From an uncultured Oscillibacter sp. (GTDB lineage: Bacteria; Bacillota; Clostridia; Oscillospirales; Oscillospiraceae): a DNA stretch of 5,928 nucleotides. The stretch lies in assembly GCA_946530565.1 (NCBI GenBank), contig CAMNAE010000116.1:1-5928 (forward strand), read 5' to 3'. Shown in pieces: positions 1 to 5,018 of this stretch. Both the position numbers and the translations under genes were made by a program. How positions within the stretch are numbered: the first letter of the stretch is position 1; each line of letters opens with the position of its first letter. The notes beneath the pieces were generated by a model. That model was not told where the DNA came from, made no database searches, and was given only the letters and a program-made list of their open reading frames with translations.

Positions 1-502
1 TGGCCTTGCCCGTGTAGTCCTGCTCGATGCAGATCAGGCTCGGCACGCCCTGGCCCTCGGTATAGGTGCGGCGCACGACATGGCCGGGACCCTTGGGGGC
101 GATCATGATGACGTCGACGTTGGCGGGCGGCTGGATGACCTTGAAGTGGATGTTGAAGCCGTGGGCGAAGGCCAGGGTCTTGCCCTCGGTCATATAGGGA
201 GCGATGGAATTGGCGTAGATCTCGCCCTGGAGCTCATCGGGCGCGAGCATCATGATGATGTCGCCGGCCTTGGCGGCCTCTTCGACACTCATGACCTTGA
301 AATTCTCGTGCTCGGCGGCATAGGTGGCAGCCTTGTTCCAGTGGGCAGAGCCCTCGCGCAGGCCGACGACGACGTTGACGCCGCTCTCGCAGAGGTTTTC
401 GGAATGGGCGTGGCCCTGAGAGCCGAAGCCGATGACGGCGACGGTCTTGCCGTCGAGGACGCTGAGGTTGCAGTCGGAATCGTAGTACTTCTTGATCGCC
501 AT
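1..502 (-). CDS. ilvC: Ketol-acid reductoisomerase, N-terminal part (runs off left edge)
   Basis: Catalyses the NADPH-dependent isomeroreduction of acetolactate or acetohydroxybutyrate in cytosolic valine, leucine and isoleucine synthesis. The visible 167 codons hold the Rossmann domain: the start [10 protein letters not shown], the dinucleotide loop GFGSQGHAH (residues 25-33), the cofactor-selecting stretch [10 protein letters not shown] (46-55), LAPDELQ (86-92), the catalytic-type His in AHGFNIHF (His114), and [11 protein letters not shown] (135-145). These are family hallmarks, so the identity is secure. The short selectivity loop suggests class I (a protein of about 330 residues), but the C-terminal knotted domain with the metal ligands lies outside the window. 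The ATG is supported by AAGGAG at 511-516, 8 nt upstream. Expression should depend on the T-box leader just upstream. One oddity is that the loop position often held by a second Ser is His54. Confidence 0.97.
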   Translation of the reverse strand, partial: MAIKKYYDSDCNLSVLDGKTVAVIGFGSQGHAHSENLCESGVNVVVGLREGSAHWNKAATYAAEHENFKVMSVEEAAKAGDIIMMLAPDELQGEIYANSIAPYMTEGKTLAFAHGFNIHFKVIQPPANVDVIMIAPKGPGHVVRRTYTEGQGVPSLICIEQDYTGKA

Positions 503-608
503 GGTGATTTCTCCTTTTTTCTTGTTGAAAAGTGTTTTTTGGTTTCGGGATGGGAAAAGCGCGGCGCAAAAGGGGAGTCTGGCCGAAGGGATCCACCGTC
601 TGGCCGCC

Positions 609-644
609 AAAAAGAAAACTCCGCCTCTTTTTCAAGAGGCGGAG
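609..644 (-). terminator. Intrinsic terminator of the ilvC T-box leader
   Basis: On the minus strand an 11-bp perfect stem (CUCCGCCUCUU at 644-634 with AAGAGGCGGAG at 629-619) is closed by a GAAA tetraloop and followed directly by UUUUCUUUUU (618-609). This is a strong Rho-independent terminator. It ends about 107 nt before the ilvC ATG, and that spacer shows only the ribosome binding site. Confidence 0.95.
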
Positions 645-669
645 AGAAATCCTTCGCGGTACCACTCTT
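634..669 (-). promoter_or_regulatory. T-box antiterminator element
   Basis: The 5' strand AAGAG (669-665) pairs with CUCUU (638-634). The canonical bulge UGGUACC (664-658) exposes UGGU for pairing with the NCCA end of uncharged tRNA. The upper helix GCG (657-655) pairs with CGC (641-639). The segment 644-634 used here is also the 5' arm of the terminator, so the two folds exclude each other, as expected for a transcriptional T-box. Confidence 0.9.
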
Positions 670-788
670 GTTAGCGATCTGAAGACCAGCATCGCCATCT
701 CGGCGGGCTCCAACAAGCCCTGCGCGGTAACGGGCGCACCCGACACTGCCTAATACGATTCAGCAGGCTACTCCAGGATGATTTCACC

Positions 789-802
789 AAAGCAGACATC
801 TC
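789..802. repeat. 14-bp direct repeat, copy 1 (inside T-box Stem I)
   Basis: AAAGCAGACATCTC (plus strand) is identical to 976-989. This copy encodes the 3' side of Stem I just before the specifier loop. Confidence 0.85.
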
Positions 803-882
803 ATGCCTCGCACCGACCGGCATTTCTCTGAAGATCACATCCGCAGCGGTTACTTGTTCCCTTCGCTGTATTTGTTGGGCGT

Positions 883-911
883 ATCATAGCACCGTTTTTA
901 GGGCCTGTCAA
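883..911 (-). promoter_or_regulatory. Sigma-A-type promoter of the ilvC T-box leader
   Basis: The -35 is a perfect TTGACA (911-906) and the -10 is TATGAT (888-883), five of six to consensus, with a 17-bp spacer. Transcription should start near 876. This placement puts the whole T-box structure in the transcript. Confidence 0.9.
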
Positions 912-946
912 GGGTATTTTTGCAATTTTTTTACGTTTATTTTTTA
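912..946 (-). promoter_or_regulatory. A-rich UP-element-like tract upstream of the ilvC promoter
   Basis: Directly upstream of the -35, the minus strand reads as phased A-tracts (AAAAAATAAACG, AAAAAAATTGC, AAAAATACCC). A-tracts in this position commonly contact the RNA polymerase alpha C-terminal domain. It stands out against the GC-rich surroundings. The role is inferred from position and composition only. Confidence 0.5.
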
Positions 947-975
947 ACAGAATGAGAGCCGGCTGTGGAGCATCA

Positions 976-989
976 AAAGCAGACATCTC
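976..989. repeat. 14-bp direct repeat, copy 2 (upstream of the ilvC promoter)
   Basis: This is an exact copy of 789-802, lying about 65 bp upstream of the ilvC -35 and outside the leader transcript. The surrounding bases do not reproduce the rest of a T-box, so it may be a remnant of a partial duplication or chance. Confidence 0.8.
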
Positions 990-1006
990 TTTAATTTGTC
1001 ACACAT

Positions 1007-1027
1007 CCGCCCGCGCTTCGGCGGCGG
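1007..1027 (-). other. GC-rich hairpin downstream of the alcohol dehydrogenase gene
   Basis: On the minus strand CCGCCGC pairs with GCGGGCGG (one bulge) around a 6-nt loop, 65 nt after the dehydrogenase stop codon. No U-run follows, so it is not a standard intrinsic terminator. It could stabilise the mRNA 3' end or act as a weak pause site. Nothing else in 1028-1091 looks functional. Confidence 0.3.
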
Positions 1028-1091
1028 CTTTGTGCAATGCGGCAATAAAGAAGCGGCTTGCTGCGCGGCACGCTGTGCATCCTTGCCGAAA

Positions 1092-2270
1092 TCAGCGCCA
1101 GGCAGCTCTGAAGATCGCGGCGCAGTCGTCCCGGCTCATCTCACCGGGGTCGAGCTTAAAGAGCATGCCCATCGCGCCCATCGCGTTGTCGGCAAGCGCC
1201 TCGGCCTCCTCACGCGTGATCCCGTAGTCGGACATCTTCAGCCCGTCGACGCCGCAGGCCTCCTGCAGCGCGGTGAGCGCGGTGATGAAGTCCTGCGCGC
1301 TCTCGGCGTCGGACTTGCCCAAAAAGCGCGCAAGGTCGATGAAGCGCTGGTCGCACACATGCCGGTCGACCCAGTACTGGAAGTAGGCGCGCGAGAGCAT
1401 GATGAGTCCGGCGCCGTGCGGGAGAGAGGGGTGGAAGGCGCTCATCGCGTGCTCCATCGAGTGCTGGCTGATGCAGTTCGTCGCGACCATCGAGTAGCCC
1501 GAGAGCGTGTTGGCAAAGGCGAGCGCGGAGCGGGCCTCGAGGTTTTGGCCGTCTTTGACCGCGGCGGCGAGGTTCGCGCCGATCAGCTCGATCGCGCTGC
1601 GCTCGACCATGTCAGCCATCGGGTTGTGCAGCGTTGAGAGATAGCCCTCGACCGAGTGGAAGAGCGCGTCGAAGCCCTGACAGGCGGTGAAGAAAGGCGG
1701 CACGGTGAGCATGAGCTCAGGATCGACGATCGCGAGGCGGGCAAAGAGCGTATCATAGCCGCCGAGTCCGATCTTCTCATTCGTCTCCGGGTTTGTCACG
1801 ACGCCGACCGCGTCGACCTCGGAGCCGGTGCCGGCCGAGGTCGTGATCGCGACCCAGGGGAGCGGGGCCGCCTTGAGCCTTTGGCCCTTTCCGCTTCCTC
1901 CGTAGACATAGTCCCACAGGTCGTCGGAGGGCTGCGGGGCGAGCATGGCGATGATCTTGGCCGAGTCCATGACGCTGCCGCCTCCGAGCGCGACGACGAA
2001 GTCGCAGTTCTCCGCGCGCGCAAGGCGCGCGCCCTCCTCGACGACGGCCTTCATCGGGTTGGCGGCGATCTTGTTGAAGAGCACGTACTCGCAGCCGGCA
2101 CTCTCGAGTGCGGCCTGTGTGCGCGCGAGCGCGCCGTTTGTGATGTGAGACCTGCCGTTTGAGACGACGAGCAGCGCGCGCTTTCCGGGGAGGCGCTGCT
2201 TTGCGAGCTTTCCGAGTGAGCCCGCGCCGAAGAGCACGCGGGTGGGTGCGAAAAAGCGATAGGAATTCAT
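1092..2270 (-). CDS. Iron-containing (group III) alcohol dehydrogenase
   Basis: A 392-residue protein, the usual length for the family, that should interconvert an aldehyde or ketone and an alcohol with NAD(P)H in the cytosol. The N-terminal dinucleotide domain carries GGGSVMDSAK (residues 96-105), the signature that binds the cofactor pyrophosphate, and TTSAGTGSEV follows at 143-152. The C-terminal helical domain has the expected metal ligands: Asp201 and His205 in FDALFH, His270 in SQHSMEH, and His285 in LPHGAG. These positions are assigned by comparison with FucO as I recall it. All four ligands are present, so the enzyme should be active; the metal (Fe or Zn) and substrate cannot be read. 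The ATG has AGGAGG (2282-2277) 6 nt upstream. It is the second gene of an operon, 32 bp after the ene-reductase, with no promoter in the gap. Confidence 0.95.
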   Translation of the reverse strand: MNSYRFFAPTRVLFGAGSLGKLAKQRLPGKRALLVVSNGRSHITNGALARTQAALESAGCEYVLFNKIAANPMKAVVEEGARLARAENCDFVVALGGGSVMDSAKIIAMLAPQPSDDLWDYVYGGSGKGQRLKAAPLPWVAITTSAGTGSEVDAVGVVTNPETNEKIGLGGYDTLFARLAIVDPELMLTVPPFFTACQGFDALFHSVEGYLSTLHNPMADMVERSAIELIGANLAAAVKDGQNLEARSALAFANTLSGYSMVATNCISQHSMEHAMSAFHPSLPHGAGLIMLSRAYFQYWVDRHVCDQRFIDLARFLGKSDAESAQDFITALTALQEACGVDGLKMSDYGITREEAEALADNAMGAMGMLFKLDPGEMSRDDCAAIFRAAWR

Positions 2271-2302
2271 GAGATACCTCCTGAGGGTGATTTCCGGATC
2301 CT

Positions 2303-3307
2303 TCAGCCGAGGGCCTTGAGCTGTTCTTCCGCCCAGCGCGGATCTTTTAAGAGCGAGCGGCCCACGCCGATGAGGTCGGCGGCGCCGGCGGTGAGGAAGT
2401 CCTCGGCCTGCGCGGCCGTGCGGATGCCGCCGGTCAGAATGAACGGGATCGAGACGGCGCGCCTGACGGCTTCCGACATGTCCGCAAAATAGCCGGGCTC
2501 CTTGTGGTCGGGGCGCGTGTAGCGGATCATGCCGCCCGAGAGGTCGAGAAGGTCGACGCCTGCATGCTCAAGGATTACTGCGGCACGGACGGCGTCTTCG
2601 ATCGTATTGCCGCCGGGCATGTAGTCGCAGCCGCCGAGGCGCACCGAGATCGGGTAAGCAGCCCCGACTGCCGCGCGTACGGCCGCGATGACCTCGCAGT
2701 GCAGGCGCAGGCGGTTTTCCAGGCTGCCGCCGTACGCGTCGGTGCGCGTATTGGTGAGTGGGGAGAGGAACTGGTTTAAAAGATAGCTGTGCGCGCTGTG
2801 GATCTCGACGCCGTCGTAGCCCGCCTCTTTTGCGCGCAGAGCCGCGGCGGCGTACGCATCCGGGAGCGCGGCGAGTTCTTCCGCCGCTGCTGCGTCGGGC
2901 TGATCCTGATCGCCGAGCGGCGTTGCGGGCGGGCGGACGGTTCCGGCGCTGATCGCGCGCAGGCCGCTCGCCTTCGTGACGGCGAGGGCGCCGGCATGGT
3001 TGAGCTGGCAGAAGACCTTGGTGCCGTCCTGATGGATGACGTCGGTCAGTCGTCTGAGGCCCGGTATATGCTGATCCGTGCAGATCGAGAGCTGATCCGC
3101 GTGTGCGATGCCCTGCGGCATGAAATAGCAGTGCTCGGTGACGATGAGCCCGATCTGGCCGCCCTTGGCGCGTGCGCCGTAGTGCTCGAGCAGGGCCGGT
3201 GTGACGAAGCCGCCGTTCTCAGTCAGATAGGTAGCCATCGGCGGCATGACGAGACGGTTTTTCAGCTTCAGCTTGCCGACGGAAACGGGGGTGAGGAGCT
3301 GAGGCAT
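2303..3307 (-). CDS. Old Yellow Enzyme family NADH:flavin oxidoreductase (ene-reductase)
   Basis: A 334-residue single-domain FMN TIM barrel expected to reduce activated C=C bonds of enones or enals with NAD(P)H. The start MPQLLTPVSVGKLKLKNR is typical. Other landmarks are MPPMATY (21-27, Tyr27), the substrate-anion pair His170/His173 in EIHSAH, the signature RTDAYGGSLENR (188-199), and the FMN-phosphate loops LTGGI (291-295) and GVGRSLLKDP (314-323). It lacks the C-terminal Fe-S and pyridine-nucleotide domains of the 2,4-dienoyl-CoA reductase or BaiCD/BaiH type. The Cys found in the YqjM active site (position 25 here) is Ala. I chose the ATG at 3307 because AAGGA (3318-3314) lies 6 nt upstream. 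An in-frame ATG at 3325 would add six residues but has no ribosome binding site. It is the first gene of the operon with the alcohol dehydrogenase. Confidence 0.95.
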   Translation of the reverse strand: MPQLLTPVSVGKLKLKNRLVMPPMATYLTENGGFVTPALLEHYGARAKGGQIGLIVTEHCYFMPQGIAHADQLSICTDQHIPGLRRLTDVIHQDGTKVFCQLNHAGALAVTKASGLRAISAGTVRPPATPLGDQDQPDAAAAEELAALPDAYAAAALRAKEAGYDGVEIHSAHSYLLNQFLSPLTNTRTDAYGGSLENRLRLHCEVIAAVRAAVGAAYPISVRLGGCDYMPGGNTIEDAVRAAVILEHAGVDLLDLSGGMIRYTRPDHKEPGYFADMSEAVRRAVSIPFILTGGIRTAAQAEDFLTAGAADLIGVGRSLLKDPRWAEEQLKALG

Positions 3308-3313
3308 GCTGCA

Positions 3314-3318
3314 TCCTT
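3314..3318 (-). promoter_or_regulatory. Ribosome binding site that fixes the ene-reductase start at 3307
   Basis: AAGGA on the minus strand, 6 nt before the ATG at 3307. It lies inside the reading frame that the upstream ATG (3325) would use, so it favours the shorter protein. Confidence 0.7.
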
Positions 3319-3326
3319 CTTTCATG

Positions 3327-3360
3327 TATGATGTAACGCTGAGGTCATGGATACATCATA
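3327..3360. promoter_or_regulatory. Inverted repeat over the ene-reductase -10/start region (candidate operator)
   Basis: Perfect 9-bp arms TATGATGTA (3327-3335) and TACATCATA (3352-3360), separated by 16 bp. The right arm contains the whole -10 of the minus-strand promoter and the left arm lies in the leader. A protein bound here would block RNA polymerase, so a repressor site is the simplest reading. A leader hairpin is unlikely because the right arm lies upstream of the predicted transcript start. Confidence 0.5.
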
Positions 3361-3383
3361 GCACGATGCACCCGGAAAGTCAC
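3355..3383 (-). promoter_or_regulatory. Probable promoter of the ene-reductase/alcohol dehydrogenase operon
   Basis: The -10 is TATGAT (3360-3355) and the -35 is a weak GTGACT (3383-3378) at 17-bp spacing. The predicted transcription start near 3348 gives a leader of about 40 nt. The weak -35 would fit a promoter that needs an activator. Confidence 0.6.
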
Positions 3384-3402
3384 TGGATAATGCGCTGCAA
3401 AA

Positions 3403-3427
3403 TGCAAGATCGCCTGTGCGATTTGCA
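3403..3427. promoter_or_regulatory. Second inverted repeat midway between the divergent promoters
   Basis: TGCAAGATCGC (3403-3413) and GCGATTTGCA (3418-3427) form arms that match except for one extra G, around CTGT. The centre (about 3415) lies some 67 bp upstream of the predicted minus-strand start and some 69 bp upstream of the plus-strand start. That position suits an activator or a shared regulator. The regulator is not identifiable. Confidence 0.45.
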
Positions 3428-3448
3428 CGTATTTTAAAAGAAAAAGAC

Positions 3449-3477
3449 TTGTGATGCAGACCTTGCTTTGGTATAAT
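3449..3477 (+). promoter_or_regulatory. Promoter of the plus-strand three-gene cassette
   Basis: The -10 is a perfect TATAAT (3472-3477), and TTGTGA (3449-3454) is a four-of-six -35 at 17-bp spacing. Transcription should start near 3484, leaving a leader of about 27 nt before the ATG at 3511. No promoter-like gap exists later in the cassette, so it should serve all three genes. Confidence 0.7.
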
Positions 3478-3510
3478 AAACTGATTTTTTATGTGGAAGA
3501 GGCGATGGAT

Positions 3511-3819
3511 ATGTCTGAACGCGAGGCGCTTGCCCTGATCGGCAGGCGGCGGCGGCAGATTTTGGTGCACAGCTGCATCTATTATGTCTTCGGCGATTCG
3601 CTCGTGAGCGACGAAACCTGGACCGCCTGGGCGCTGGAGCTGGAGCAAATGCAAAAAGAGTACCCGGACGCGGCGGGGAAGGCTCCGTACGCCGCGGCGT
3701 TTTTGAATTTCGACCACTCGACCGGCTACGATCTTCCCCTGCGCGACGCCGCGGTCATGAGCCGTGCGCTGCAGCTTCTGCGCATGAAGGACAGGCGGCA
3801 AAAGGAGGCATTGGCATGA
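3511..3819 (+). CDS. Small LigA-related protein (stand-alone NAD-ligase Ia-like domain)
   Basis: A 102-residue soluble protein of unknown function. Residues 23-52 (from IYYVFGDSLVSDETW to the YP at 51-52) align without gaps to the Ia domain of NAD-dependent DNA ligase, which binds the NMN half of NAD. Against E. coli LigA as I recall it, Tyr22 and Asp32 are kept (Tyr24, Asp34), while His23, Tyr35 and Asp36 become Tyr25, Trp37 and Thr38. There is no adenylation KxDG motif, OB fold or BRCT domain, so it is not a ligase. The protein begins with a basic RRRR run (12-15) and ends in a STGYDLP segment plus a charged helix. The ATG at 3511 is preferred because GGAAGAGG (3495-3502) is 8 nt away. The ATG at 3505 is too close to it, and the GTG at 3451 lies within the -35 region. 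It overlaps the next gene by ATGA. Confidence 0.8.
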   Translation: MSEREALALIGRRRRQILVHSCIYYVFGDSLVSDETWTAWALELEQMQKEYPDAAGKAPYAAAFLNFDHSTGYDLPLRDAAVMSRALQLLRMKDRRQKEALA

Positions 3820-5000
3820 ATGATTTTCAGAAAAACGGCGGCTCCTGGCTGCTGATCGTTCTTTTGTGCATGTTCGTGCCCTTCATCGGCATCCCGGTGC
3901 TCTTCTACAAGCTCGTGCTGCAGGAGCTGCTCGGCTGGCCGACGTCTGAGAACAAACAGACCGCGCCCCCGCGGCAGACGGTGGATACCCGCACCTACTC
4001 GTCGATGCACTCCACGAAGGAGTGGGCCGAGGAGCACCAGCGCCGCATGGCCGAGCAGCGCCTTGCCCAGGAGGAGGCGCGCCGGGCGAAGAAGGGCAAG
4101 GCTGCTGAGACGGACGGGAAGAAAGAAGCTGAGCCCGGCAGCAAGCGCGTCAAGGCCGGCATTTTCCTCTCGATCATTGCGGGCGCTGACATCGCCGGGA
4201 CGTTCATCAAAACGCTTGCCGGCACGGGGCTCGCCTCGGCGCTTGGTGGAGCGCTCAACGGCGGCGCGTTCATCATTCTGGTGATCGGCCTCCTGCTCTG
4301 GGGCTTCGGCGCGAGCGTGCGCAAAAAGTTCCGCCGGCGCAAGAACCTGCTCGCGCTCTTAAAGGGTCAGAAGGCGGTCTCGTTCGCGGATCTTTCGAAG
4401 TGGTCCGGCGTCAAGGAATCCGAGCTCCTGCCCGCGCTGCAGGAGCTGCTCGAAGACGGCTCGCTCGGCGCCTACGCCCGGCTCGACATGCCTGCGCGCA
4501 TGCTGATCCTCAGCGCGGAGGGTGAGGAGCTTCTGCGCAAGATGACCGAGCCCCCCGAGGTCCGGCAGGGCGAGACGATGGAGGAGGGGATCCTCCGTGA
4601 GATCCGCCAGACCGACATCGAGATCGAGGACGAGGAGATCTCCGCGGAGATCCGCCGCGTCGAGTCGCTGACCGCGAAGATCTTCGCCTACCGCAAGGAT
4701 CACCCCGAGTCCCAGGCCTCCACGCAGAAGTTCCTCGACTATTATCTCCCCACGACGCTCAAGCTCCTCTACGTCTATGCTGAGATGGAGCACCAGGGCA
4801 TCGAGGGCGAGAACATCCACGAGACAAAAGAGCGCATCCGCTCGACCGTGCACACGGTCGCCGACGCCTTCGAAAAGCAGATCGACCGGCTCTACGCGGG
4901 GCAGAAGGTCGATGTGACCGCCGAGATCAAGGTCATGGAGCAGATGCTCGAGCGCGACGGCCTCGGCCAGACGTATCCGGTCATGGAAATGGAAGGTTAA
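3816..5000 (+). CDS. Membrane protein with winged-helix-like segment and XpaC-like C-terminal domain
   Basis: A 394-residue protein read as follows. An N-terminal membrane helix spans about 11-36. A charged, partly coiled linker (about 64-110, rich in Glu, Arg, Lys and Ala) follows, then two more hydrophobic segments (about 113-134 and 147-167). A compact segment at about 177-235 (LLALLKGQKAVSFADLSKW, then ELLPALQELLEDG) has the helix-turn-helix and wing pattern of a winged helix. The C-terminal helical domain, about 275-385, contains FLDYYLPTTLKLL and AFEKQIDRLYAGQ and ends LERDGL. It resembles the XpaC / 5-bromo-4-chloroindolyl phosphate hydrolysis family (PF10112 by memory), whose true activity is unclear. 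The start overlaps the previous stop (ATGA) behind a strong AGGAGG 7 nt upstream, so translational coupling is likely. Its partner TelA, often near XpaC, is not in view. Confidence 0.8.
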   Translation: MNDFQKNGGSWLLIVLLCMFVPFIGIPVLFYKLVLQELLGWPTSENKQTAPPRQTVDTRTYSSMHSTKEWAEEHQRRMAEQRLAQEEARRAKKGKAAETDGKKEAEPGSKRVKAGIFLSIIAGADIAGTFIKTLAGTGLASALGGALNGGAFIILVIGLLLWGFGASVRKKFRRRKNLLALLKGQKAVSFADLSKWSGVKESELLPALQELLEDGSLGAYARLDMPARMLILSAEGEELLRKMTEPPEVRQGETMEEGILREIRQTDIEIEDEEISAEIRRVESLTAKIFAYRKDHPESQASTQKFLDYYLPTTLKLLYVYAEMEHQGIEGENIHETKERIRSTVHTVADAFEKQIDRLYAGQKVDVTAEIKVMEQMLERDGLGQTYPVMEMEG

Positions 5001-5005
5001 AAGAG

Positions 5006-5011
5006 AGGAGG
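5006..5011 (+). promoter_or_regulatory. Ribosome binding site that fixes a TTG start at 5019
   Basis: A perfect AGGAGG, 7 nt before TTG 5019 and 5 nt after the previous stop codon. No ATG or GTG lies between that in-frame stop and the conserved IDYENV motif, so TTG is the only start that keeps the first catalytic strand. Confidence 0.85.
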
Positions 5012-5018
5012 GAAGCAC

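Larger units (their letters stand above)
609..876 (-). promoter_or_regulatory. T-box riboswitch leader of ilvC, isoleucine (AUC) specifier
   Basis: A tRNA-sensing leader: uncharged tRNA pairs with the specifier codon and with the antiterminator bulge, which lets transcription continue into ilvC. Elements visible in transcript order: AAGGGAACAAGTA near the 5' end; Stem I with an AGAGA motif (829-825, K-turn region); a distal hairpin AUGCC/GGCAU (823-819 with 807-803) enclosing GGUCGGUGCGA; the specifier region GUGAA-AUC-AUCCUGGAG with AUC at 782-780; a Stem II region with hairpins such as GGGCU/AGCCC (720-705); Stem III (695-674, GCGAU-CUG/CAG-AUCGC with one bulged G); the T-box sequence AAGAGUGGUACCGCG (669-655); then the terminator. 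AUC reads as Ile, and the next triplet in register is also AUC, so a one-codon slip in my reading would not change the call. The 5' end is inferred from the promoter. Confidence 0.93.

Noticed and set aside
80..682. 200-codon plus-strand open frame
   Set aside because: It is antisense to ilvC and its T-box terminator, and its composition is that of a shadow frame.
751..767. Sequence resembling the start of a T7 RNA polymerase promoter (TAATACGA)
   Set aside because: Only the first part matches; it is inside the structured T-box Stem II region and no phage genes are near.
801..986. 61-codon open frame on the minus strand
   Set aside because: It runs through the ilvC promoter, UP tract and T-box Stem I, which explain the sequence better. 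Its product resembles no family I know.
996..2162. Plus-strand open frames of 213 and 168 codons
   Set aside because: They are antisense to the alcohol dehydrogenase, have no ribosome binding site, and give low-information Arg/Ala/Val/Asp-rich products.
3451..3510. N-terminal extension of the LigA-related protein from GTG 3451 or ATG 3454
   Set aside because: The extension would overlap the predicted -35 and -10 of its own promoter, has no ribosome binding site, and falls outside the region of family similarity.
3322..3801. 159-codon minus-strand open frame over the divergent region
   Set aside because: It crosses both divergent promoters and is antisense to the LigA-related gene; its product is His/Arg/Leu-rich without a recognisable domain.
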